From: Scleroderma bovista
Lineage: Eukaryota > Basidiomycota > Agaricomycetes > Boletales > Sclerodermataceae
DNA: 16,778 nucleotides
Assembly (NCBI GenBank): GCA_037178675.1
Contig: JAYMGJ010000828.1
Location: 1-16,778, forward strand
Direction: 5' to 3'
The position numbers and the translations under genes were made by a program. Shown here in pieces: positions 9,701 to 16,778 of this stretch. The notes under the pieces are model-generated. The model did no database searches and had not been told where the DNA came from. It worked only from the letters and a program-made list of their open reading frames with translations. How positions within the stretch are numbered: position 1 is the stretch's first letter; every line of letters begins with the position of its first letter.

Positions 9701-9866
9701 CCTTCTCTGGTGCTTGATCATCTGCATTGTCTGATACAGTAAATTTCAAGCGATCAACAAGCTTCATCCATTGATCATGACATGCAGGAGACTGCACAAT
9801 ATGCCACTTGATCCCAGCCTTAGTGGCCATGGGCTTCAAGCAATAGTTGCAGCGGAGGGGGGCCAT
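6715..9866 (-). pseudogene. KDZ-superfamily (Plavaka) DNA transposase, five exons, inactivated
   Basis: A cut-and-paste transposase of the type common in Agaricomycetes. Exons: 9866-9282, 9227-8913, 8861-7503, 7449-7093, 7046-6715; the four introns are 46-54 nt with GT...AG ends. The start is ATG at 9866, giving an N-terminal zinc finger (C-x2-C...H...C). Then, in family order: WVPFCDEDKWELA, SLYTGPSWTCE, IYDEMWMGEWWSETQ, FSGDKKAWPVYLTIGN, DFPEQCLVACNKESHCP, the PDILHQLHKGIF block with a conserved Asp, SQWTGMEHKEMQ, EHFNVPKIHSLIHYV and LHIDYTKDAYRASN. The C-terminal part includes ARFDTTFVWDEG and LDWSSGNVLELAS, ending at TAG 6715. Length and order look complete. Damage: TGA at 9341-9339, 8534-8532, 7823-7821 and 7321-7319, plus one lost base near 7813. 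The first three replace conserved Arg (CGA). Not functional as it stands. Confidence 0.9.
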
Positions 9867-10323
9867 GGTTTGGTAGCTCAGTCACTCAGTCATCACTGTC
9901 CCGATATTTCACTGATTATCTCTCTGACAGTTTGCAATATATTGGACCATCAGCTGCCCTCTATGGATGAATAGGTGGGGCTCCTTGTCAACGTCGACAA
10001 ATAAATATTTTTGATTTTTCAGAGTATCCTGTGACCACATCATGATGCATGTTTGCGTCCTGAATGTTTGTTGATATCTGCAAACAACCATATGCAAATA
10101 ATGGGTATAAGTAAGTAATTTTGCTCCTGCCATTGATCATGCCAACCCCATTCTTTGTCCCACTTGCCCACTCCCAGCAGTAATCTCATGCAGACCTCAA
10201 CTAATGGACTCTACCGCAATGCTGACAAAGAAAACTATAGAGGTTAGTCCGGCCAAACAACAACACAGTTCATGACTGACATTTATTCAACAAAAAAAAG
10301 ATTCTGGTGGTTGGATGCACTGA
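9867..10323. other. Divergent spacer between the Plavaka and DUF6532-like genes
   Basis: This lies between two divergently read genes and should hold both promoters. An AT-rich ATAAATATTTTTG stretch (about 10000-10016) and TATGCAAATAATGG (about 10091-10104) are visible. A minus-strand open frame of 74 codons (10133-9909) has no recognised product, and I do not annotate it as a gene. A TGA at 10321-10323 precedes the first codons assigned to the DUF6532-like gene. Confidence 0.45.
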
Positions 10324-11236
10324 CCATCAGAAAAGGTAAGGCAGGCTGTGCATGAACATGAAGAGACAGTGCAGCACCACAATGCTAAGGCCCAGAAGGA
10401 CCATGAACACTGCCACTGCTGCCAGTTAATGGAAGAAGGGAGCAAGAATGAAGATGAGGAGCACAGTGATGGAGGGCAGGACATTGAGGAAGATGACCTC
10501 AATGATGAATGATGATGATGATGATGAAGGTGCTCATGTAGGTCATTCCCCCATTTTTTTATGTGCTGCACTGACTGAATATCATGTTCAGTTTAATAGC
10601 CAGCCTGTTCCCTCTAAACTTAGTGCAGTGCCTAGGCAGTGCATCACGCCCAGCAACAGAAAAGTACCCAGGGCGGTCTGTGGCAACATTCCCAACCCCA
10701 GTGGTGAAGTAAGTAATTTAGTATCATAGTCAAGAAGTATGCTTATCAGGGACAGGGAGCCTTCTTTGACTCAGACAGAGAAGATGAAGGACTGACTGCA
10801 CATGAGCATTCATTGGAACGACAGACTGTCAAACAGAAGAACAGGCGCGTTGAACCTGTGAGCTCCAAGGGTACAGTGACAGACTCCATGAACAGGTGAG
10901 TCAGTCATACCATCATCCAAGCAATAACCTCACTGGACCTAGGAGCAATGTTCATGCCAAGCAGCAAAGGGAACCAATCGAAGAAGACAGTCCAGAGACA
11001 ACCATTATCAAGGCACAAAAACTCACTGAACACGAAGGTCGTCCACATGCCAGGGACTACAATGATGTCACCCAGGAATTTGTCAACACAGCCATTGGAG
11101 ACTACCAGGTGCGCCTGTGTGCCAAGGGTCCCATGCCTGACCATACACAAGAGGCTGCCCTTCTGAAAGCATCTTGGGCTAAGGCATTACAGACCACAGA
11201 TGTTAACCTCGTGCAGATGCCCCAACTCGCTGTCAC
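10324..11236 (+). pseudogene. DUF6532-like gene, 5' part, broken and cut by repeat B
   Basis: DUF6532 proteins are abundant, uncharacterised Agaricomycete proteins, often near transposons; the role is unknown. Frame 1 (10324-10512) encodes an acidic, coiled head (KVRQAVHEHEE, KDHEHCHCCQLMEEG) and stops at TGA 10510-10512 in an ATG/GAT microsatellite. The next frame then runs to 10708. A splice-like GTAAGT at 10709 lacks a normal-length intron. Exon sequence resumes near 10735 (KKYAYQGQGAFFDSDREDEG). A clear 47-nt intron (10896-10942) joins NR to SNVHAKQQ, followed by EGRPHARDYNDVTQEF, GDYQVRLCAKGPMPD, LLKASWAKAL and MPQLAVT. That last part, about 11037-11230, is what I recognise as the start of the DUF6532 domain. 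Repeat B then replaces the rest. No upstream ATG is certain. Confidence 0.55.
10502..10527. repeat. ATG/GAT trinucleotide microsatellite
   Basis: A run of GAT units broken by one GAA lies at the point where the acidic frame of the DUF6532-like gene passes into the next frame. Slippage here is a simple explanation for that frameshift. Confidence 0.75.
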
Positions 11237-11741
11237 ACACCAAACAGGTTTGGTACAGTGGACATGGAAGATAACGCCTATATTGAATGATCCTTATGCG
11301 AAGGATAAGCACGATGGATCCTCATCGTAGCCATCTATTGCACAAGAAGACTATCCTGATGCGAGAGATGAATGCCAATGCAGACAGTCATCTATTGCAC
11401 GAGAACTGCCAAGAAGCAGAAGAAACTGAAGGAATAACGTCAATTGTGGTATGAGAAAGGAATGCACACGTCTGCAGTCCAACTCCCATACCAGAACGAT
11501 CAAAGAAGCCAAAGAATTGATGGAGAAACAAAGGAGAAAGAGAAGAAATGATTTTTAGCACCCAAATGTCATTTTTAGGTGCCCAGTGCTGGCATTCCGA
11601 TATTTTGAATAGCTCCATCGTTTCTGAAGCTATCAGGCAAGTGACTATACCGTCAGAGAGCCTAGAACGTGGTCTATCTGCCTGTCAAGTTCCGATGCAA
11701 ATCCGTTCATTTCCCACGGAGATATTCCCCCCGCAATCCAG

Positions 11742-12155
11742 ATGTTCGCTTCATCGCTCACTATGGAGTCCGTATTTTCTCTGGATCATTTCTCCGCTAT
11801 TGCTGCAGATCTCCACTATGTCCTGCTCTTAGGACAGCCTCTCCCAGAGTTCCCGTGCACTGCCTGGCACATATCTTCCCAGCCTGCTCCCTCAGTCCCT
11901 CTCATTCTCGGTCAGCGTGTTCTCCTTGTCAGTCCTGCGTCAAGGATGTACTTTGGTCATCTTAGGTCTATTGTCAAGCTTGAGAAGTCTTCTCTGGTTG
12001 TCTCTGTGTCCCCTGAGCCCTCAGCCTATGGTCCCTTCCTCCCAGATACTTGCCATGTCCATCTTCCTCTGTCGTTCATCTCGCTTCCCTGGATGCGTCA
12101 AATTCAATACTCTATCCACTTCCCTACTTTCAGACGACGTCCCCCAGCACCATGA
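11742..12155 (+). CDS. Conserved open frame of repeat B, function unknown
   Basis: 137 codons from an ATG, beginning MFASSLTMESVFSLDHFSAI, homologous in the same frame to 4811-5257. The frame is already open upstream from the shared TGA at about 11627, including EPRTWSICLSSSD, so the start may lie further 5' or the frame may be an internal piece of a larger protein. The end differs from copy A: after ISLPW it continues with a basic tail ending in RRRPPAP. No domain, signal peptide or membrane segment is recognised. Confidence 0.35.
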   Translation: MFASSLTMESVFSLDHFSAIAADLHYVLLLGQPLPEFPCTAWHISSQPAPSVPLILGQRVLLVSPASRMYFGHLRSIVKLEKSSLVVSVSPEPSAYGPFLPDTCHVHLPLSFISLPWMRQIQYSIHFPTFRRRPPAP

Positions 12156-12766
12156 CAGTTATTCCCCCACTTTATAGTGCTATTAGGAAGAAGAACCCTC
12201 TCTCGTTCTTTCCCAGAAGAGAGCTCATCAAGGGAGCCCATGGTTGTGCTTCAGCGGCGCTAGAACACATGCACTATACCTTAGTGTATGCTGACCCCCC
12301 AAAAGACCTCTGGACCCCTGGTACCCTTCTTGTGGCTGTTTTGTCTCAGATCAATCCCCCTATTAATCTCAGATCTTCCCCATTGTTGTCCCATCAAATT
12401 CTTGATGGTACACAGCCCCCCATCAAACTTCTTAGGCTGTGCATCAATGACTCCTTCTGCTGTGCAGTGACTCATCCTTGCTTACTGATGCTCTCTTGTC
12501 ATCAGTATTACTCTATCCCTTTTGCATTTTTGGTATATTACTCAGCTGATGACTCACTCCCTTACCAATCAATCTTGTCATGCAGCTTACTCATTCCTTT
12601 ACTCAGCAGCTTATTCATGCTTCCTATGCTTACTCATTCCTGCTTATCCCTTGCTTACTGATCACTTACAAACCCCTTACAAAGCTCTTACCAATCCCTT
12701 ACCAATCCTTGACAAATTCTGCTTACTCCCTTCTCTTTTTGTACTTTAATGCTGTGCCCCCCCATG

Positions 12767-12774
12767 TATTTAAA
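12767..12774 (+). promoter_or_regulatory. TATA box of repeat B
   Basis: TATTTAAA lies downstream of the CTTAC-rich stretch and upstream of a CTCTCAGACTCTCTCAGTCAG initiator-like region. The mirrored copy is at 15413-15420. Confidence 0.5.
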
Positions 12775-13233
12775 CCCCTGGGCTCAGCCCAAAAAAAAAG
12801 ACCCATTTGCACAAAATTATCCCTCTCTCAGACTCTCTCAGTCAGTATCCCTTCAGTCTTTGAGTCCTTGTAGGCTTCAGTGAAGGTCTAAAGGCTCAAT
12901 ATTGTCAAGTTTATCCAAGTTATTCAAGATCTATTCTTTATACTAGGCTCAAGCAGAGTCTAGGCTTCATACCAGTCAATCTTCCTCACCTCTGGACATC
13001 AGAGGCATCTCTGCCCCTTTGCTGCACCAATCTCTAGGTGTAGTATCGCTGTTTCAGTCTCAGTCAACCCAATCCCTGCTTTGACACTTCCTAGGCTTTA
13101 GGAAGAGTCCAGACCCCTATTCCCTTCGTCATCTATTGCTCCTGTACCCCAGGAGTATCCTGCATCATCGTCTGCATCACCCTGTTGGTGTAGATCCCCT
13201 TCCCCCCTCCTCAGCACATCCTCTCTGGACACC

Positions 13234-13494
13234 ATGGAGGTAAACCACCACTCGCACATATTCGTAGTCCTTTGTTGGTGTTGTGTTTGGGTTATTACTC
13301 TGACCCAAATCCACACTTTGACTCACATCACCAAACTCATAAGTACTGTATACTGTATCAGCTATCTCAACATGCTACTTCCTATGCTATATAGATTACC
13401 AACCATAGCTCGCAAGTTCATGGTGAGCTCAAGGCCAAACTCTGCCCTCTCATTGAAGGAACGTTCAGTTTCCACAGCATCAGGAAATCGGTGA
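13234..13494 (+). pseudogene. Possible hAT transposase C-terminal remnant (left arm copy)
   Basis: 86 codons. The segment LPTIARKFMVSSRPNS...KERSVSTASGN (about 13390-13490) resembles the C-terminal dimerisation region of hAT transposases (P-x-LA-x-ARKYL...SER-x-FS-x-AGN). The spacing is not exact, and nothing upstream supports a transposase. A TGA follows three bases after the last matched codons. This is a weak similarity seen by eye only. Confidence 0.2.
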
Positions 13495-13567
13495 GAAATA
13501 GATAAAGTATTACCTACCATTTTCATGCATGTCAAGTGTATCCTGAGATGTCATTCTGATGAAGCAG

Positions 13568-13914
13568 TAGATCAGGCTAGATAATCCAGGGTAGCGTAGA
13601 TAGCATTGACCAGATATATTCATTATGGGTGAACATGAGCAAGCACATTCCTCAGCTATATCTGATTACTTTGGCTCACAATGGTAGCCAAGGCCAATTG
13701 TCCAACAGAATTTGATTATTTGATCAAGTATTCCTATTAGTGCACATAAGCTAACCAACCCTCATCTGGACAGTACTGGACAACACTGACCAGTTGTCCC
13801 CAACTCTCCCAGACTATTCCAGTAGTATTGTTTATGTAAATCAATTTATATTATCAATTCTATATAAAATACAAAACTACAGTATACAAGTGATGTTTCC
13901 TACGGACGGTTTGA
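13568..13914. other. Left part of the spacer of the inverted duplication
   Basis: AT-rich sequence downstream of the Helitron helicase stop codon (minus strand). It would hold the Helitron 3' end, but I could not identify a terminal hairpin plus CTRR with confidence. A short TGGACAGTACTGGACAAC...CAGTTGTCC stretch near 13767-13799 contains partial inverted repeats. Confidence 0.4.
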
Positions 13915-14626
13915 TTACAGTAGGAGCGATTTATATACTACATTTGCAGTATCTCGATTTTCATTTTTGTTGGTGAAGAGGAGAAGTGAGTCATTTCTGT
14001 GTTATACACATGATAGAGCAGTGTATAGCTGACCATGAGCGAAAGGATCAATGTGGAGGTCGAGAGCTGTTTTTGCTAATGTTAAGCCTTGGCAACTGTT
14101 GAAAGTGGTAGCGTATGCTAAGTGTAGAGGAAATTGTTTTCGTATGACAGTCCAATCTGTGCCGTATGGTTGGAAGGTAAAGGTGATGCGAGGTAAACAA
14201 TGGATGTTGTTGTCAGCTAATGCGCGCACTTCTACGAATCGACGATGGAGGGCCACAATTTGAACACATGCGTTTCATACTAAACCTTTTTCAACAGCTA
14301 AGTTGCGTTGAATAGTACATATTGCATTGACTTTGAGATGTAAGGTATGAGATGGGGTGTTGGGGTCTGATAGTGATGCTAGGTATTCTGGCGTTTGTTG
14401 AGCAACATCGAGAGTGATGTTATCTGCTTCTTTCAATGTATCTGAACTGTAGTACACTTCTGCATAGCAATTAGATAGCATTTGAGAGAAAGTTGATGCA
14501 CATACCTTCGTTATTTGGTAGATGGTTGAGAATGGTGTTGTTGAAATCATCTACGAAGATGTTTCGAGGTGATAGGAATGCTCATGATAAGCAGATGTCA
14601 GGATGCCGTAGAATATCATCTGCTTC
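13915..14626 (-). pseudogene. Helitron RepHel, C-terminal Pif1-type helicase fragment, decayed
   Basis: Helitrons move by rolling-circle replication with a Rep plus Pif1-like helicase protein; only the last ~230 codons of the helicase are here. In order on the minus strand: ADDILRHPDICLS, a TGA at 14584-14582, SPRNIFVDDFNNTILNHLPN, a frameshift, VYYSSDTLKEAD, NLAVEKGLV, a TGA near 14276, VALHRRFVEVRAL, PLHLAYATTFNSCQGLTLAK (helicase motif region V/VI), HGQLYTALSCV, a TAA, then RNDSLLLF and ANVVYKSLLL with the final TAA at 13915-13917. The usual ALSRV has Cys for Arg, as from a CGT to TGT change. The Walker A half and the Rep domain are absent. The upstream end coincides with the inner edge of the right arm. 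Confidence 0.85.
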
Positions 14627-14692
14627 ATCAGAATGACATCTCAGGATACACTTGACATGCATGAAAATGGTAGGTAATACTTTATCTATTTC

Positions 14693-14953
14693 TCACCGAT
14701 TTCCTGATGCTGTGGAAACTGAACGTTCCTTCAATGAGAGGGCAGAGTTTGGCCTTGAGCTCACCATGAACTTGCGAGCTATGGTTGGTAATCTATATAG
14801 CATAGGAAGTAGCATGTTGAGATAGCTGATACAGTATACAGTACTTATGAGTTTGGTGATGTGAGTCAAAGTGTGGATTTGGGTCAGAGTAATAACCCAA
14901 ACACAACACCAACAAAGGACTACGAATATGTGCGAGTGGTGGTTTACCTCCAT
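14693..14953 (-). pseudogene. Possible hAT transposase remnant (right arm copy)
   Basis: Identical on the protein level to 13234-13494, since it lies in the mirrored arm; the same weak similarity applies. Confidence 0.2.
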
Positions 14954-15216
14954 GGTGTCCAGAGAGGATGTGCTGAGGAGGGGGGAAGGGGATCTACACC
15001 AACAGGGTGATGCAGACGATGATGCAGGATACTCCTGGGGTACAGGAGCAATAGATGACGAAGGGAATAGGGGTCTGGACTCTTCCTAAAGCCTAGGAAG
15101 TGTCAAAGCAGGGATTGGGTTGACTGAGACTGAAACAGCGATACTACACCTAGAGATTGGTGCAGCAAAGGGGCAGAGATGCCTCTGATGTCCAGAGGTG
15201 AGGAAGATTGACTGGT

Positions 15217-16778
15217 ATGAAGCCTAGACTCTGCTTGAGCCTAGTATAAAGAATAGATCTTGAATAACTTGGATAAACTTGACAATATTGAGCCTTTAGA
15301 CCTTCACTGAAGCCTACAAGGACTCAAAGACTGAAGGGATACTGACTGAGAGAGTCTGAGAGAGGGATAATTTTGTGCAAATGGGTCTTTTTTTTTGGGC
15401 TGAGCCCAGGGGTTTAAATACATGGGGGGGCACAGCATTAAAGTACAAAAAGAGAAGGGAGTAAGCAGAATTTGTCAAGGATTGGTAAGGGATTGGTAAG
15501 AGCTTTGTAAGGGGTTTGTAAGTGATCAGTAAGCAAGGGATAAGCAGGAATGAGTAAGCATAGGAAGCATGAATAAGCTGCTGAGTAAAGGAATGAGTAA
15601 GCTGCATGACAAGATTGATTGGTAAGGGAGTGAGTCATCAGCTGAGTAATATACCAAAAATGCAAAAGGGATAGAGTAATACTGATGACAAGAGAGCATC
15701 AGTAAGCAAGGGATGAGTCACTGCACAGCAGAAGGAGTCATTGATGCACAGCCTAAGAAGTTTGATGGGGGGCTGTGTACCATCAAGAATTTGATGGGAC
15801 AACAATGGGGAAGATCTGAGATTAATAGGGGGATTGATCTGAGACAAAACAGCCACAAGAAGGGTACCAGGGGTCCAGAGGTCTTTTGGGGGGTCAGCAT
15901 ACACTAAGGTATAGTGCATGTGTTCTAGCGCCGCTGAAGCACAACCATGGGCTCCCTTGATGAGCTCTCTTCTGGGAAAGAACGAGAGAGGGTTCTTCTT
16001 CCTAATAGCACTATAAAGTGGGGGAATAACTGTCATGGTGCTGGGGGACGTCGTCTGAAAGTAGGGAAGTGGATAGAGTATTGAATTTGACGCATCCAGG
16101 GAAGCGAGATGAACGACAGAGGAAGATGGACATGGCAAGTATCTGGGAGGAAGGGACCATAGGCTGAGGGCTCAGGGGACACAGAGACAACCAGAGAAGA
16201 CTTCTCAAGCTTGACAATAGACCTAAGATGACCAAAGTACATCCTTGACGCAGGACTGACAAGGAGAACACGCTGACCGAGAATGAGAGGGACTGAGGGA
16301 GCAGGCTGGGAAGATATGTGCCAGGCAGTGCACGGGAACTCTGGGAGAGGCTGTCCTAAGAGCAGGACATAGTGGAGATCTGCAGCAATAGCGGAGAAAT
16401 GATCCAGAGAAAATACGGACTCCATAGTGAGCGATGAAGCGAACATCTGGATTGCGGGGGGAATATCTCCGTGGGAAATGAACGGATTTGCATCGGAACT
16501 TGACAGGCAGATAGACCACGTTCTAGGCTCTCTGACGGTATAGTCACTTGCCTGATAGCTTCAGAAACGATGGAGCTATTCAAAATATCGGAATGCCAGC
16601 ACTGGGCACCTAAAAATGACATTTGGGTGCTAAAAATCATTTCTTCTCTTTCTCCTTTGTTTCTCCATCAATTCTTTGGCTTCTTTGATCGTTCTGGTAT
16701 GGGAGTTGGACTGCAGACGTGTGCATTCCTTTCTCATACCACAATTGACGTTATTCCTTCAGTTTCTTCTGCTTCTTG
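15217..16778 (-). repeat. Dispersed repeat, copy C (inverted duplicate of B, cut by window end)
   Basis: Mirror of copy B from its CTAGG end (about 15222) outward. It carries the same TATA box (15413-15420), the CTTAC-rich stretch (GTAAG on this strand, about 15460-15712) and the conserved frame. The 5' terminus of the repeat is beyond the window. Confidence 0.9.
16033..16446 (-). CDS. Conserved open frame of repeat C, function unknown
   Basis: Same 137-residue product as 11742-12155, without change. It gives no independent evidence of coding, because the arms are practically identical. Confidence 0.3.
   Translation of the reverse strand: MFASSLTMESVFSLDHFSAIAADLHYVLLLGQPLPEFPCTAWHISSQPAPSVPLILGQRVLLVSPASRMYFGHLRSIVKLEKSSLVVSVSPEPSAYGPFLPDTCHVHLPLSFISLPWMRQIQYSIHFPTFRRRPPAP

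Larger units (their letters stand above)
11240..12970 (+). repeat. Dispersed repeat, copy B (LTR-like, unclassified)
   Basis: Homologous to copy A in the same order: CCAAACAGGTTTGG (11240-11253), GACTATCCTGATGCGAGAGATG, a purine tract (about 11500-11548), CCCAGTGCTGGCATTC, the conserved frame, a CTTAC-rich stretch (about 12478-12725), a TATA box and CTAGGCTCAAGCAGAGTCTAGG near 12945-12965. It interrupts the DUF6532-like gene. From 11410 onward it is also the left arm of the large inverted duplication. TGGACATCAGAGGC at 12993-13006 looks a little like a tRNA-Met primer site but has mismatches. Confidence 0.7.
11410..13567 (+). repeat. Left arm of a ~2.16-kb inverted duplication
   Basis: Mirror of 14620-16778. 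Positions of mirrored bases sum to 28187 on the inner part and 28188 on the outer part, because of one extra base in the right arm (CC at 12476-12477 against GGG at 15710-15712). Frames checked at several places across the arm translate identically on the other strand, and homopolymers match in length (A9 near 12791, C7 near 12757). The inner edge is sharp after GATGAAGCAG at 13567. The outer edge cannot be fixed, because the partner arm runs off the window. Confidence 0.95.
14620..16778 (-). repeat. Right arm of the ~2.16-kb inverted duplication
   Basis: Reverse complement of 11410-13567 with one extra base in a C run. It ends in the window only because the window ends at 16778. Its inner edge (CTGCTTC at 14620-14626) continues into the Helitron helicase frame, unlike the left arm, which continues into unrelated sequence. 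Confidence 0.95.

Noticed and set aside
6271..10323. Terminal inverted repeats and target duplication of the Plavaka element
   Set aside because: I looked on both sides of the transposase gene and saw no convincing matching ends; a computed inverted-repeat search would be needed.
10287..10571. Minus-strand 94-codon His/Ser-rich open frame
   Set aside because: It is antisense to the acidic, GAT-rich part of the DUF6532-like gene and mirrors its low-complexity codons.
12993..13006. TGGACATCAGAGGC as a tRNA-Met primer binding site behind an LTR end in repeat B
   Set aside because: It matches the usual TGGTATCAGAGC only with mismatches, and copy A has no counterpart, so the LTR end cannot be fixed from it.
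13285..13310. TTTGGGT...ACCCAAA hairpin as a Helitron 3' terminus
   Set aside because: The stem is only 7 bp, no CTRR follows at the usual distance, and it lies upstream of the helicase fragment's reading direction.
15217..16778. Minus- and plus-strand open frames of the right arm as additional genes
   Set aside because: They are the mirror image of those in the left arm and add no independent evidence.

Overview
The window reads as a transposon-dense stretch of a basidiomycete (most likely Agaricomycete) genome. The indications are spliced genes with 46-54 nt introns carrying GT...AG ends, a KDZ/Plavaka-type transposase, Copia and Gypsy LTR elements, a Helitron helicase fragment, and part of a gene resembling the Agaricomycete DUF6532 family. 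I see no intact host gene, no rRNA or tRNA gene and no CRISPR array. All family calls are from recognition by eye, not from searches.

Layout. 1-318: 3' part of a Gypsy integrase. 319-1365: an LTR (319-959, TG...CA) followed by the start of a gag-like ORF; this element inserted into the Gypsy integrase. 1362-3566, minus strand: the 5' half of a Copia element, with LTR 3386-3566, a primer binding site complementary to the initiator tRNA-Met anticodon arm, a leader, and a frameshifted UBN2-type gag. A 637-bp solo LTR (2525-3161) sits in the leader, flanked by the 5-bp target duplication CCAGT. 3751-4346: an unrecognised three-exon gene whose 3' end runs into dispersed repeat copy A (4309 to about 6270). 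6715-9866, minus: a nearly full-length five-exon Plavaka transposase with four in-frame TGA codons and one frameshift. Divergent from it at 10324-11236: a broken DUF6532-like gene, cut off by repeat copy B (11240 to about 12970).

11410-16778 is an almost perfect inverted duplication. Arms 11410-13567 and 14620-16778 surround a 1,052-bp spacer. I found one difference between the arms, a CC versus CCC. The right arm is cut by the window end. The spacer and the inner edge of the right arm encode a decayed C-terminal part of a Helitron Pif1-type helicase.

Two themes link the region. First, decay: most nonsense codons lie at conserved arginine positions (CGA to TGA), other lost residues fit CpG to TpG or CpA, and many differences between the two related LTRs are of the same kind. 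This is what deamination of methylated CpG would leave. Second, nesting: element inside element can be ordered from the junctions. The least explained parts are the dispersed repeat (copies A, B and inverted C), which keeps a roughly 140-codon open frame with conservative changes and a TATA box behind a CTTAC-rich stretch, and the large inverted duplication.
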